Shown piece by piece: positions 35,176-45,863 of a stretch of 64,000 bases of DNA. The position numbers and the translations under genes were made by a program. The notes beneath the pieces are model-generated. The model saw nothing but the letters and a program-made list of their open reading frames with translations. It was not told the DNA's origin and did not search any database. The stretch is taken from NCBI RefSeq assembly GCF_002105155.1, contig NW_019028996.1:1-64000 (forward strand), in the 5' to 3' direction. Positions within the stretch are counted from its first letter, which is position 1. The number at the start of each line of letters is the position of its first letter. Source of the DNA: Lobosporangium transversale (taxonomy: Eukaryota > Mortierellomycota > Mortierellomycetes > Mortierellales > Mortierellaceae).

Positions 35176-37310
35176 ATGCGCCTGCTCAATCCTTCCTTGG
35201 CGTTGCTCCTGCTAATACTACCCTTGGATGACCTCTGGATTGAACCAGTCCAGGCATCGTTCTTTTCCTCTGTCTCCAAGTCAGACAACTCCATCACCTG
35301 TGGCACGTCTCACTCTCCATGCCCTGTTACTGCTCCTTGTTGTAACAGTAAGTTATTATTATTATTATTAATGCTATTATTTTTTGTTCGGCTGCGGAAT
35401 TGATTGATAGCAAAAGCAAGCATGATGAAGTTTTTGTATCTAATACATGCTAATATACTCCTTTTCAAAAAATAAAAGATGGAGTCTGTCAAAAGACATC
35501 GTATGAAGCCTGTTCCATCGCACTGGGCTGTGAACCTGAGTTTTCACATCCACAAAAGGACACCTCATCACACTCTTCTAAAAAATCTTCTGGAGATGAC
35601 TATCAGCCCCAGAATCCACAGAGCTGCTTCCCTTTACCGGTTTGTCGACCCTTGACTGAGAAATTTAAGAGTAACCAGCCTGACAAGAAAGGCCTGCATC
35701 TACCCTTGATCCCTAAACAAAACTTTTCAGGGAATCCAGATCAAGCCCATTGGACCTCAGATTTCGATTATATTGCGCCTTACGCACAAGTAGATCCCAA
35801 ACAAAAGAAGCTGCTCTTGACCGCTAGGAGGTACTTTATTTTATTATTTCCTTTTTTTAATTATTTTCTTTTTTTTATTTACTTTTTTTTATTATTTTCC
35901 TTATTCTTTCTCGAGGAAAGAGGAGAGTTGGTATCATTGGTAATAACGATCTAATATACTGCTCTTTGTTATCATCTTTTGGTGTTAATTTAAAATAGAG
36001 ACGCAGTCAAGACCCAAAGTGGAGGTGGATTTGGGGCGACAGTGTCATCGACGCGTTGGAACAGGTATGGAACTTTTGCTGCCAAATTCAAGTCCGGCGC
36101 GACGGGTCCAGGTATTGTTACTGCCATGATGCTTTCGAACCCTATTCTTGGAGAAGAAATCACTATCGAGGTCACGGGTCGTGATCCCAAGACTGTTATT
36201 ACGGATTTTTATCGCCATTCTGCTCAAAGGAGTCATCCATCGTCTTCATCATCCTCATGGTTGCCTTCGTTCAAGTCTGTGACCCCTTCACTCGATGGTC
36301 TCCGAATCCGGACACGAAGATTCAAGGATATGATCTTACCTGGTGGTGGCACGAAGACCCGAAAGAATAAGGCACTCACTACAGATGTAGTGGTCGTTCA
36401 GCATAGTGATGCTGAAGATGATGATATTTCGAAGCATGAGGATGAGATCGACGATGGCTCACTAGAGGAGTCTCATCCGCTGAAGAAGTCTGCCACAGAG
36501 AACGAGCTTGTTTACAAGATTGAGTGGACTCCAGAGCGTATCCGATGGTCCGTCGATGGACATGTTCTTCGAACCCTCACAGCCAAAGATTTGAAGGCTG
36601 AACGCGGCTATGGTTTGCCGTCTCATCCAATGCTCCTCCAGTTCACGATTTGGGATGCTGGTTATAATCAAGAGACAGAGGCTTGGTCTGGTGGAAAGAC
36701 TGACTATGGTGAAAAGGATGAGAAGGAGTACACAACATCTATTGATTGGATTGAGGTCTCATGCCAGGATCGTAAGGAACATAAGCGCACTCCTTGGCCC
36801 GGCAAAGAAGCCGCGAAGCGACTAGAACAAGCTGAAAAGGAGGCAAAGATTGAGCGAGAAACCAGAGAGAAGGAAGAGAAACAAAGACAAGCTGAGGAAG
36901 AAAAGAAGAGAAAGGAAAGCGAAAAGAAGCAAAAGAAGGCTGCTAAAGCAGAGAAGAAATCGGCCAGAAAGGAAGCAGAAAAGGCTGGTGGTGGTTGGAT
37001 CTTTGGTCGCAACAAAGTAAGCAAGGAAGAGAAGGAGCAAAAGCTTACACAGAAAAGATCGTTGTTTGGTTGGGGAAGCAGCAGCAGCAGCAACAACCGT
37101 CGCAGCAGTAATAATGCCACTAGTATCAAATCCCATGGAGAAAAACCAGAAGGATTTGTAGCTCGGTTTGTTGATTCTGCCGTATCACACCTGCTTCGAT
37201 GGGTCATCATCTTAGTTATCCTTACAGGCAGCGCTTCCTATTTGACGGAGCCTCTTGAAGTTCAGAAGCAACGTCAGCAGCAAGCCTATTATGCTACAAT
37301 GAAGCAATAA
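35176..37310 (+). CDS. GH16 family glycosidase/transglycosylase with membrane anchor
   Basis: Crh-like cell-wall glycosidase. ATG 35176 opens a signal peptide (MRLLNPSLALLLLILPL). A Cys-rich segment follows (CGTSHSPCPVTAPCCN, then after an intron DGVCQKTSYEACSIALGCEP). The GH16 core includes HWTSDFDYIAPYAQVD, RWNRYGTFAAKFKSGATGPG and the catalytic region GEEITIEVTGRDPKTV; then VYKIEWTPERIRWSVDGHVL, LQFTIWDAGY and SIDWIEVSCQD. The active-site pattern is E-I-T-I-E, where the family usually has E-I-D-x-E. After the core comes a long Lys/Glu-rich predicted coiled coil (36830-37070), a Ser/Asn stretch and a C-terminal hydrophobic helix (LLRWVIILVILTGSASYL). Family call is firm; whether it is active is open. 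Convergent with MND1. Confidence 0.85.
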
Positions 37311-37671
37311 GTGGGACGTTTTCTCTTTTACTCCTTTATTCACAAATGAAACACGAACAGTTGTCGGAAACTAAAAGCCAAGCATAGCAAGCATTGCTTT
37401 TTTTCCTTTTTTTTTTTTTTTTTTTTTTTGAAACAAGCTTATCTACAAGTTACATAAATAAAATAAAAAAATAAAAAAAAAAAATAAAGTTTATTCGCGA
37501 TTGTGCTTGTCTATAAATTATGATACACATGTTGCCTCAGAAAAAAAAAGCAAGGACTGTGTCCAATTTGTCTTACAAGTTGCTAATCCAAAATATATTA
37601 GGACCTCTAATTTGATAAGAAGAGCAAGCGATGCTATCCTTCTTATTCGAGTGGAAATGTCAATGTAATGA
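37311..37671. other. Convergent intergenic region GH16/MND1
   Basis: 361 bases holding both 3' UTRs, with a run of about 19 T at 37411-37429 and an A-rich patch at 37456-37485. No gene seen. Confidence 0.5.
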
Positions 37672-37866
37672 TCAAGGAATTGTGTCCATGTCATCAGAAA
37701 TACTAAAGTTTCTGTTAAATTCTTGACGGTCGACACCAAACTTGTTCACGCAGTACGATTGGAATGCAAAAATATTTTCTTTCAAAAGTTGTAGACCATA
37801 ATTCAAATATTACTGTTAGACCAAGTGACGAATAACCTCGAACGATTTGATCCTAATCTGCCTTTG

Positions 37867-37901
<35 letters not shown>

Positions 37902-38872
37902 TAAACTGCAAGGAGCATTACCTGTCCACCGATTTGCAGCATCCTTGGCTATTTGTGAATATTTTTCTAAAAATGATATAGCGCAAGAGAGCCACAATGG
38001 TCAACGCGCGTCCAAACAAGATAAGGTTTCATTGAACAGGTTCAGTTGGATCGGGTATTTCCTCGACAATCATTATGATTCGTACTTTGCCCCTCCAAAA
38101 GAATGGGATCATTGTCACTGTACTGTTTAAGCTCCTGCTGAAGCTCATGATTATGTGCTTCTGCTTCTGCAAGTTTTCTCATTAGTTCCTGCCGTTGATC
38201 CTAAATGATAATGAGAGCATGAAGCAGCAGACAAATGCCTTTAGATTTTTGTCCGCTTCCACTAACAAAACTGTCACTATCCAGATACGTGTAAGATACA
38301 AATTCGACGTAATTAAGCCTTACACTATCTTCACGTCCACTAGATAACTGTCGGATATTTTCCTCTAATACTGCATTTGCAGCCTCTAATCTCTGTAGCT
38401 CCTCCTGTAGGCTCTGCAACTTCCCTTTCTTCTACTCTAGCAGAGAATTTTGCAACGACGTTAAACAACAACGTAATATCACGCTAAACATGGCCATTTA
38501 ATCATAAGCATGAGCATAACCAGGGCCCTAGCCATAAACATAAGTACAACCATATAGAGCTTTAGCGCATACCGATTGTTGAACTGCGCTTGGAAAGGAC
38601 CAATAATAATTGGAGGTTCCAATCTTTTCCACTGTGACGAGTCCATCATCCACAAGAGATTGAAGCACGTCTTTAACAGACTGCTGAACTAAATCAAAGT
38701 TCAAAAAGCATGATTAAAGTCTTGATGAGAATCATTATATTATGTGCATACAGTTAGTGAGAGCTCATAGAACATGTGGCCCCTACCAATTCCTTTTAAT
38801 TTCGGGGCGGTCTTTTCTAGTTCCTGAAGTTTATGAAAGGTCCCCTAAAAAAAATGCAAAACAACACAAGAG

Positions 38873-38908
<36 letters not shown>

Positions 38909-39226
38909 GATCCTTATACGGTTCATTGTTTCCTGTCATGCCATAGTCTATGGTACAATATCTCTCGAGCGATAAGGCAGGTCAAAAAAAAAAAAAAAAA
39001 AAACTATTGGGCTATTGCACTGCTGTTTTATTGTCCTAATGATCTTACGGATTCATGAAAGAGCTCCAATAGTTTTGTTCGCTTTTCAGCTGTTGAAAGG
39101 CCTTTGCGTGACTATGGTCGATAGAAGACTTTTATTTAGTGATATTTTACTTGACGCATTTTACTGCTTACTATTTTTAAGGAGCACGAAAGAAGTACTG
39201 AAAGCTGCATGATCGGTACTTACCAT
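37672..39226 (-). CDS. MND1: Meiotic nuclear division protein 1
   Basis: Partner of Hop2 in stimulating Dmc1/Rad51 strand exchange during meiosis. Assembled by eye from small exons. The start ATG (39226-39224) is followed at once by a perfect GTAAGT donor; the acceptor CATAG at 39112 joins it to SRKGLSTAEKRTKLLELFHE, which matches the known MND1 N-terminus. Next exons give GTFHKLQELEKTAPKLKGI and, around 38700-38585, VKDVLQSLVDDGLVTVEKIG then TSNYYWSFPSAVQQS, the winged-helix domain. The coiled coil includes LQEELQRLEAANAVLEENIR. The C-terminus reads YSQIAKDAANRWT, then ENIFAFQSYCVNKFGVDRQE and ISDDMDTIP followed by TGA at 37674-37672. Introns contain runs of about 34 A (37866-37899), 28 A (38878-38905) and 20 A (38984-39003) on the plus strand. 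Confidence 0.93.
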
Positions 39227-40713
39227 AGTTTGAATAGGTGAAGAGGTATTGAGGAAAGTGAAATTGAATGAGAATAAGTAGTTGGTCTGAAATGATTTTA
39301 AAATGAATGCAGAAAAAAGAATTGAAGTTCAAAGTCAAAGTCAGAGTCAGAGTCAAATGATTTTTTTTTTTTGGTGGCAAAAAAAAAAAACAGAAAGAGA
39401 CGGGTGCACAACCAATTCAAGATGATGAATGACTTCCCACTATCCTGGGTATCCCTCATGTCACATCACTAAACTTGAGATTAAGAATGCTTAGATTTTG
39501 ACTGAGGAGATGAATGTCACTAAAAAATCCATTTCAAGGATTCTGATAAGGTCCGTTGTCGATATTTTGATGTGTGCCCCAACCCAAAATAATGCATCAT
39601 GTTTGATAAACAAACAGTCAAACAACGGTATCTCCTTGATGTCATGAAATGCAACTTGTAATGATAGTACAGAGCAAGGCTATCATTTAGTGTAAATGAA
39701 TTAAAAAGAGTTGGATGACAACAAACACGAACCAATAACCTTGTTTGGGTCTCATAATTTTATGCCATCATCAACCCTGGGCCCTGTCCCATTTGTCCTG
39801 TGTCTGTGTGCGTGGGATGGTTTTTTTTTGAAGATGATGCGCACAAAAAGCTCTCAGGTGAGAATATTTTCATCCCTTTATAAATATACTATGCCAAACT
39901 GGAGTCGTTCGTCGTGGTTCGTCGTGATCCTGTGTTTGTTGATGTTTAAATTTGCATAAGTAACACGCGTCTTCAAACAGATATGATGTGCATTGCGACA
40001 TTGCATTGTGTAGAGAACGAGAACGTGTGTTGTGTGCATTTTGTTTACTTGTACATCCTGCCATGATTGACACTCGTGTCTTTGTGTCTTATATTGAAGC
40101 CAACCTTTCTCCTTTTTCTCTTGGTCTCATCTCTTCTTTTTTTCTTTTTCTTTCAATTCCATTTGCCATTTCATTCTCTTCTCATTCTCATCCGCATTCT
40201 CCTCATTTCAAGCTCTTCTGTTTTTTGTTTTGCTTTTGTAGCCAGACGCGCTTTTATTTTTACTTTCTTATCCTTGTATTTGTTCATTTGGCTCTCATAA
40301 TTTTTTATTTCCATCAATCTCTCACTTGTTCAGGACAGGGTCATAAACCAATAGAGCGTTCATTAAGTGGGAAAGATTACACAGACACTCAATTTCTCTT
40401 CTCCACACTTTACGTGTTCAAAAAGCTCATATCTCTTATTGCTTTGCCCATTTTTTTTTTCCTTCTTTCTTTCCTTCTTCCTTAGCATCTCCCTTCTCAT
40501 TCGGCTCTCCTTTACATTCGTTTCTTATATGCTTCTTCTGTCCATCTTGGACAAAGCATTTCTCCGCTCTACTTCCTTAATATTTTCGTGTTCACTATTC
40601 CTTTTGTACTTTATTTTTATTTTTGCTCACTCATCTTGTACATATACCAATACCAGACACATATTCTATTCACATCTACTCTTTCACTCGCACACATATC
40701 CACATTTTACATA
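39227..40713. promoter_or_regulatory. Divergent MND1/PPTase intergenic region with pyrimidine leader
   Basis: About 1.5 kb between the MND1 start (-) and the PPTase start (+). From about 40100 to 40690 the plus strand is strongly T/C-rich (TTTTTCTTTTTCTTTC near 40138), with purine-poor runs ending in CACACATATCCACATTTTAC just before the ATG at 40714. Long hydrophobic open frames across it are translated T-rich sequence and not credible proteins. A short AGTCAA/AGTCAG repeat is at 39333-39356. Confidence 0.5.
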
Positions 40714-43013
40714 ATGCCTCTTGCGCGCTGGGCCTTTAATATACGTCAACCGCTGTTGCTGGAAAACATCGAACCCCTTGTCACCTCACTCACAGATGAT
40801 GACAACCACGGACGGATAATTGTCCCAGTCTCAAATTTACTCAACTACCTCCCAAAAGTAGAAAGTGATACGATACGTCAACTTCATTTAGAAGACGACA
40901 TGAGACGAGCCTTAGTTGCACGTCTAATGATCCATGCCTTTTTTACTGCTCATCATCACTGTCAATGGGAGGATTTAGTCTTTGACGACTCTGAAAGTAC
41001 AAGACCAGTAGTGGTAATGTAAATTTTTTTTTTTCTATACCATCCCTATTCTTGCTATGCCCCATGTGGTGGAATTGGAGTTAATCATACTTCGCTTCTT
41101 CAGATAAGAAAAAAAAGTTAAAGGGATACTTTGTGCAACTGCACACAGCCCATATGCACAATGCAATAATAGACAATGCAACGTTTAATGTCTGAATATT
41201 TATGGAAATGGCGTCAAAAAAAAAATAAAAAAAAATAAAAAAAGGACCATGGGTTTTTTCTATTTGATTTCCACTAGTGGCTAATTGCCATTGTGCCTGT
41301 AATCATCTCCCGATTCTTTTGCCTTATCTGCCACCACTCTTGAACACATGCTTCGATTGAGGCAACTAAAAATATCATTCTTGTTCGACGCAGGGCTCGA
41401 TCCATCTATCTACACTACTCATATCTTAACATCGTAATTCGTTCCACTTCATACCATATACCCTGCGCTTCGCACCTCCCTGTTCCACTAGCGCATTTCT
41501 TTACTCGTGTTTCTCAGTTGCTAACGCTCCACATGGTCCGCTTGGTGCATTATATAAATAGCTATCACCGGAGTACCTAAAGAATGTCAGCTTCAACATC
41601 TCATATCATGGAGACTGGGTTATCCTTGTTGGTGAAACAGAATCAACCTCTGGTAGTCCGGTCCTCTTGGGAGTTGATGTCATGGACTTCCAGGAACAAG
41701 TTCCAGGAGAATCATTCGAGTCTTTTTCGTCTTGTTTTCAGGACCAGGTACGTCTATTTTCTCTTTTTTAAAAAAAGATAAAATAAAGGAAAGCTTTTTA
41801 TTCTATAATTGAGTTAATGGTGGAGCACATCAAAGTATAAAAGATTCTAGCTAAAATCTGTTGCCAAGCCGTGAAGACCCCATCTGTATATTGTGCATAA
41901 TATATATTTTGTATTTTTATTTTTATTTTTATTTTATTTTTTGTTAAAGTCTAACAAAGACTGTTTTCTTCTTAAAAGCCGTGCATCAATGTCAAAGTAA
42001 AAAGAAAAAAACTTCCTCAACTTTTCAGGCAAATGCCTATGTCGTCATTGTGATTCTCATTGTTGGATAACAATCATCCCAGGAGTCTAGACGACATGTT
42101 TGTGTAACATTGTTCATATTATAGGGTGTTCTGGCAATTACAGCTTTCTTCCTTATTTCTCCTTTCCCCCAAGTGCTTTGCATCATATCTGTAGGATACA
42201 CGTGATATAGTATTGATATTAACGATCCATATTTCTTTATGTAATCTCATCAACTTCAAGTTTACTGAGAAGGAGATCACTTTCATGGCCGAAGCCTCTG
42301 CCGAGGGTACGCAACCCTGTACCGAGACTCAATTAAAGCGATTCTATCGCTTGTGGTGTCTTAAGGAGTCTACAATAAAAGCACTCGATGTTCGGCCGGA
42401 TTTTGACCTTAAGACAATCGAATTCGTTATTCATGACGAAGAGGAAACTGAGAAGGTAAAAAGAGAAAAGAAGAGGAACAAGGGATTCACGTTCGTACAG
42501 CTTGTTGCGTTTTGACAAACCATTACCGCCTCTGGCACTTCCCCTTGCTCCAAAGTGCTTAAAAAAAAGCCACGTATCCATACCCATTACTATTTCATAG
42601 TCTCTTCTAAAGACGAAGCCTGGGTTCTTTAAATGGGTCACTACCCTCTGGCCCTTCCCATTCCTGGCTCGATTCTTTTTACAAAGAAAACAGAAATGGC
42701 TTTGTTATTGAATTAGATATAGACTTTACTTTTTCATCATGACTTTCTATTTCCAGTGGTCTATCTCTTACTTTTTTTTCTTCTTTTTTTTTTTTTTTAG
42801 CCTATCTTATCAACAGTGATAGAAGTACATGAACCAAAGCCAGAACAGCTCCCGGAAGAAGGTTGGGCCTTTGAGGAGGCACTATTGGATGCGGATCATT
42901 GCTATGCAATTGCAGCACAATCTCTGATGGAGAAGGCAATCCTGGATGGATCCGAGATCCGCCGGTTCGATTGGAAGGAGCTTCTCAAGGACGCAGTCCC
43001 ATACCCTGCATAA
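40714..43013 (+). CDS. 4'-phosphopantetheinyl transferase (AASDHPPT/Lys5-like)
   Basis: Sfp-type enzyme that transfers phosphopantetheine from CoA to carrier proteins such as alpha-aminoadipate reductase in fungal lysine synthesis. Exon 1 (40714-41013) starts MPLARWAFNIRQPLLLENIE and holds LEDDMRRALVARLMIHAFF, ending STRPVV. A 548-base intron (41014 GTAATG to AG 41561) leads to LSPEYLKNVSFNISYHGDWV and LLGVDVMDFQEQ, the Asp-containing Mg site (G-V-D-V-M). A GTACGT donor follows. The next exon (from about 42258) gives FTEKEITFMAEASAEG and FYRLWCLKESTIKALDV, the W-x-x-K-E-S/A signature. The last exon (after a T-rich intron end near 42800) gives WAFEEALLDADHCYAIAAQS. Length fits a single-domain Sfp/Lys5. 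No NRPS or PKS gene is adjacent, so a primary-metabolic role is likelier. Confidence 0.88.
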
Positions 43014-43285
43014 CTCATAGTTCATTAACTGTATCATACCAGTTCTTTTTCCTTTCTTTTTTTTCCTTTCTTACTGGCCCTTGTACTCGTACATTTTTTT
43101 ACATTCATAATCTCATTCATTTGTTCATGATTTTGACATGGGTTATGCCATTTGGGGGGCTGTAAAATGGATTCATGTCAGGGCTGTCGAGTCGCCAACG
43201 CTTTCAGACAAAGAGAAATCAAGATTAACTTTTTTTTCTCTTGTATAAATGACTTTTGTATAATAAAGCTTCAGCTATCTAAAGA

Positions 43286-44257
43286 CTATTTCTTCTGATT
43301 CTGGCTCCATTCCTCAATACTCAATTCCAGAACCACTCTCTCTCCCATCCATTCAGGAGTGCGACCAATTTGACGGAAGCCAAATCTGTGGAACAATCTC
43401 AGAGCGGGAACCTGGAATGCTTGTAACACGACCTTGACTGTCTTGATCTTGTTCTTTCTGCTATTGCTGTTCTCAATTCTATTATAGCTATCTGTCAATT
43501 GCTCCATTGCAGCCTTGAGGAGTAGGGCACCACAACCCTTGCGTTGATAATTTTCTTGAACAACCCAACAGACTAACTGAGCCTCACGATGGGATATATC
43601 CACCAGGGCACCAATGCATCCAATGGCCTCCTCATTTTTCTGCAGTACCCAAAACTTGTTGTCCTTGCGTACATCATTGATCGCTGCAACTGGCACGGAT
43701 GCTGCTGTAGTGGCGGCTGAAGAGGATATTCTAGATGTAGATCGCCTCTGGACAGTCCGGACATTCACATCTGAAGTAGATACTTCAAAATAATCATCCT
43801 CCTTAGTATACTCTGATAAATTTAATTCTTTCTTATGTTTTTGCTGCTGCTGCTGTCCATGTCCCTGTTCCTGTTCTTGTTCCTGTTCCTGTTCCTGTTC
43901 CTGAGTTTGGTCTTGGTCCTCAAACAGGTTCAGTTTGCCCATTACTTCAGGTCCAGGTGCTTGTGATGTGGCGTCGTACAACAGTGAAAGGAACAAGATT
44001 CCCTGTGCGAGGATGATAGAGCCAGCAAAGATTGTGAGCACTTCAAGGATATCTAGGAGCTGAGTCCGACGATATTTCAAAATCGCAGTCGAAATGGCTG
44101 TCCAGAGGATCAAGATTATAGGACGAAGCCGAAGAAAATTGAACAGGGCGGGAACAGACCGCATATGTGCGTCTAATATCAGTTGGGCCACTCCTGCCCG
44201 GTTCCTGGATGTCAACATCTGAACTCTCAAGGGAAATGAAGATGAAGGAGAGGACAT
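43286..44257 (-). CDS. Membrane-anchored GNAT N-acetyltransferase
   Basis: Single-exon gene. ATG 44257 (MSSPSSSFPLRVQMLTSRNR) is preferred over the upstream in-frame ATG at 44392, whose added residues are translated C/T-rich leader. Two hydrophobic stretches follow (PIILILWTAISTAIL and LTIFAGSIILAQGILFLSLL), then a low-complexity Gln/Glu linker coded by a hexanucleotide repeat, then a GNAT fold: FWVLQKNEEAIGCIGALVDI, VCWVVQENYQRKGCGALLLK (acetyl-CoA loop with Q-R-K-G-C-G-A, the usual Q/R-x-x-G-x-G/A) and VPALRLFHRFGFRQIGR. The hydrophobic hairpin before a GNAT domain resembles the NAT8/camello layout. The substrate cannot be told from sequence. Convergent with the PPTase gene 272 bases away. 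Confidence 0.76.
   Translation of the reverse strand: MSSPSSSFPLRVQMLTSRNRAGVAQLILDAHMRSVPALFNFLRLRPIILILWTAISTAILKYRRTQLLDILEVLTIFAGSIILAQGILFLSLLYDATSQAPGPEVMGKLNLFEDQDQTQEQEQEQEQEQEQGHGQQQQQKHKKELNLSEYTKEDDYFEVSTSDVNVRTVQRRSTSRISSSAATTAASVPVAAINDVRKDNKFWVLQKNEEAIGCIGALVDISHREAQLVCWVVQENYQRKGCGALLLKAAMEQLTDSYNRIENSNSRKNKIKTVKVVLQAFQVPALRLFHRFGFRQIGRTPEWMGERVVLELSIEEWSQNQKK
43842..43910 (-). repeat. Coding microsatellites in the GNAT gene
   Basis: Plus strand shows GCT repeated near 43845-43856 (a Gln run on the minus strand) and then CTGTTC-type hexamers from about 43865 to 43903, encoding alternating Gln-Glu on the minus strand. Length polymorphism is likely. Confidence 0.8.
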
Positions 44258-45863
44258 CCTTGTTCGTTTTAAGTTCTCTTCACAAAAATAAATAAAATAA
44301 AAAGGAGAGCGTAAGTGGGCAAGAGGGATGAGGAATGAGAGAAAAAGAGATGAGAGGTGAGATGACCAAGAGGAACGAGGCACTCTCCACAAATGCTCGT
44401 TCTAAGGTCAAGTGAACTTTAAACTCAATGTTTACACACACGTTATGACAAGAAAAGGCTATTTGTCCAAAACCAATCAATCACAAAGTCAAAATGAAAA
44501 TTTTGCCCACGACGACTTCCAAAAAACTGGCTCGCACCCACACAGAGAACACAAAAAAGAAAACATCAAAGTACTACTACAAACTTTGTTTATTCAAGTC
44601 TGTCAAAGTGCTAATGCTAATGCTAATGCTAATGCTAAAAAAAAAAAAAAAAAAAAAAAAGAATTAGTGAACTATTGAATTGTCAAAAGTATTCCATCAA
44701 GCATTGTTCATGTTTATGAATTCAAAAGCTGAAGAGAAGAACATCAAAGAAATGGGATTTAAAGGCCAACCAGCAGTCTAAAAGCTTGATCGGATAAAGA
44801 GGCGTATCTCATTATTTTTTAAAAGAAGACAAGGCTCAAACTTGGGGACCATGTCGAGATGAGTAGATCCTCTTCATTCTTTAAAGCGTTTTAAGAGTGC
44901 AACTCATACATTGTATGCATATCGCCAAGGCATAACTGTGCTGGAACTTTCCTGAACTTCCCCAGAGATCCGTTACACAGTTAAAATAAACGCAAATCAA
45001 CTGTGATATATATTATATATATATCATATTATGACATATTTATATATATATCTATGTATATTTGTACATACAAGCTTAATCAACTCCGATATGTTTGGTG
45101 GTTATATGGTCCTATCAACCTTTCAATATATAGCATCTGCTCCAATGATGGCTATTTCACTTCAATTTGGCCCCAGATGTATTATCTTTTATAAAAGATG
45201 TTGTTAATCTACAACCTGCAGAGTGAGGAGAATGGAGTAGACAATGGTCTTTCCATTGGATGTTCCTGCGTAATTTCCAGACTTATTATGGGACACATAT
45301 TCTCTTATTTTGTCCCGGAGTTACTTTAGCTCGTATACCATCTGTATTTTCGCTGGCCAAGCTTTCCAAGGAAATCCTCTCTTTTGTATTTTTCAGTAGG
45401 TCTAAAAAGAGCTTTTCTCGATTTTCTACCCATTGTTGTGGCAATGAGGTTGGACGCTTTATTTTATTTACTGGTTGAACCATTGAACAAGACTCAACGG
45501 AATTTGCTGCGCTGTATATTATACCAAGACAAGACGAACTTGAGTAGGAGATAAGGTAATGATAGAAGACGAGATAAAGCACTAATAACGAATAAAAGCG
45601 AGAGTCCAAAAGCACTATTGGTATGTTGAGAAGGATAGGCATCTAGATAAAGGCATATTGGTAATAAGAATAGTAATAATAATAGGATGAAGCCGGTAGA
45701 GGAGAAATAAAGCAATTGGTAAGAGTAAGAGGTGGGAGGAACGTTGATGAATTTGATTATGAAGCGCAATGGAAACAAGGTACAGAGCAAGAAATATATA
45801 AAACAAAAACCATCTCTTGTCCAAAAATAAAATAAAATAAAAAAAATCCTTCGATGATTTTGA
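44258..45863. other. Intergenic region between the GNAT and G-beta genes
   Basis: About 1.6 kb. The left end (44300-44375) is purine-rich on the plus strand, so C/T-rich in the sense of the GNAT gene, as in other leaders. Four to five GCTAAT units at about 44609-44637 run straight into about 24 A (44637-44660). A TATATA-rich patch spans 45005-45070. Open frames at 45286-45824 (-) are hydrophobic, lack any domain and probably lie in the G-beta 3' UTR. No gene seen. Confidence 0.5.

Noticed and set aside
39988-40714. Long hydrophobic plus-strand frames rich in Phe, Leu and Ser
   Set aside because: They are the translated T/C-rich leader upstream of the PPTase ATG. No domain and no plausible start.
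41389-41410. B-box-like GGGCTCGATCC suggesting a tRNA
   Set aside because: No matching acceptor or T-stem pairing and no A box upstream at the right distance.
40714-44257. Secondary-metabolite cluster around the phosphopantetheinyl transferase
   Set aside because: No PKS, NRPS or tailoring enzyme nearby; the adjacent GNAT and G-beta genes do not support a cluster.
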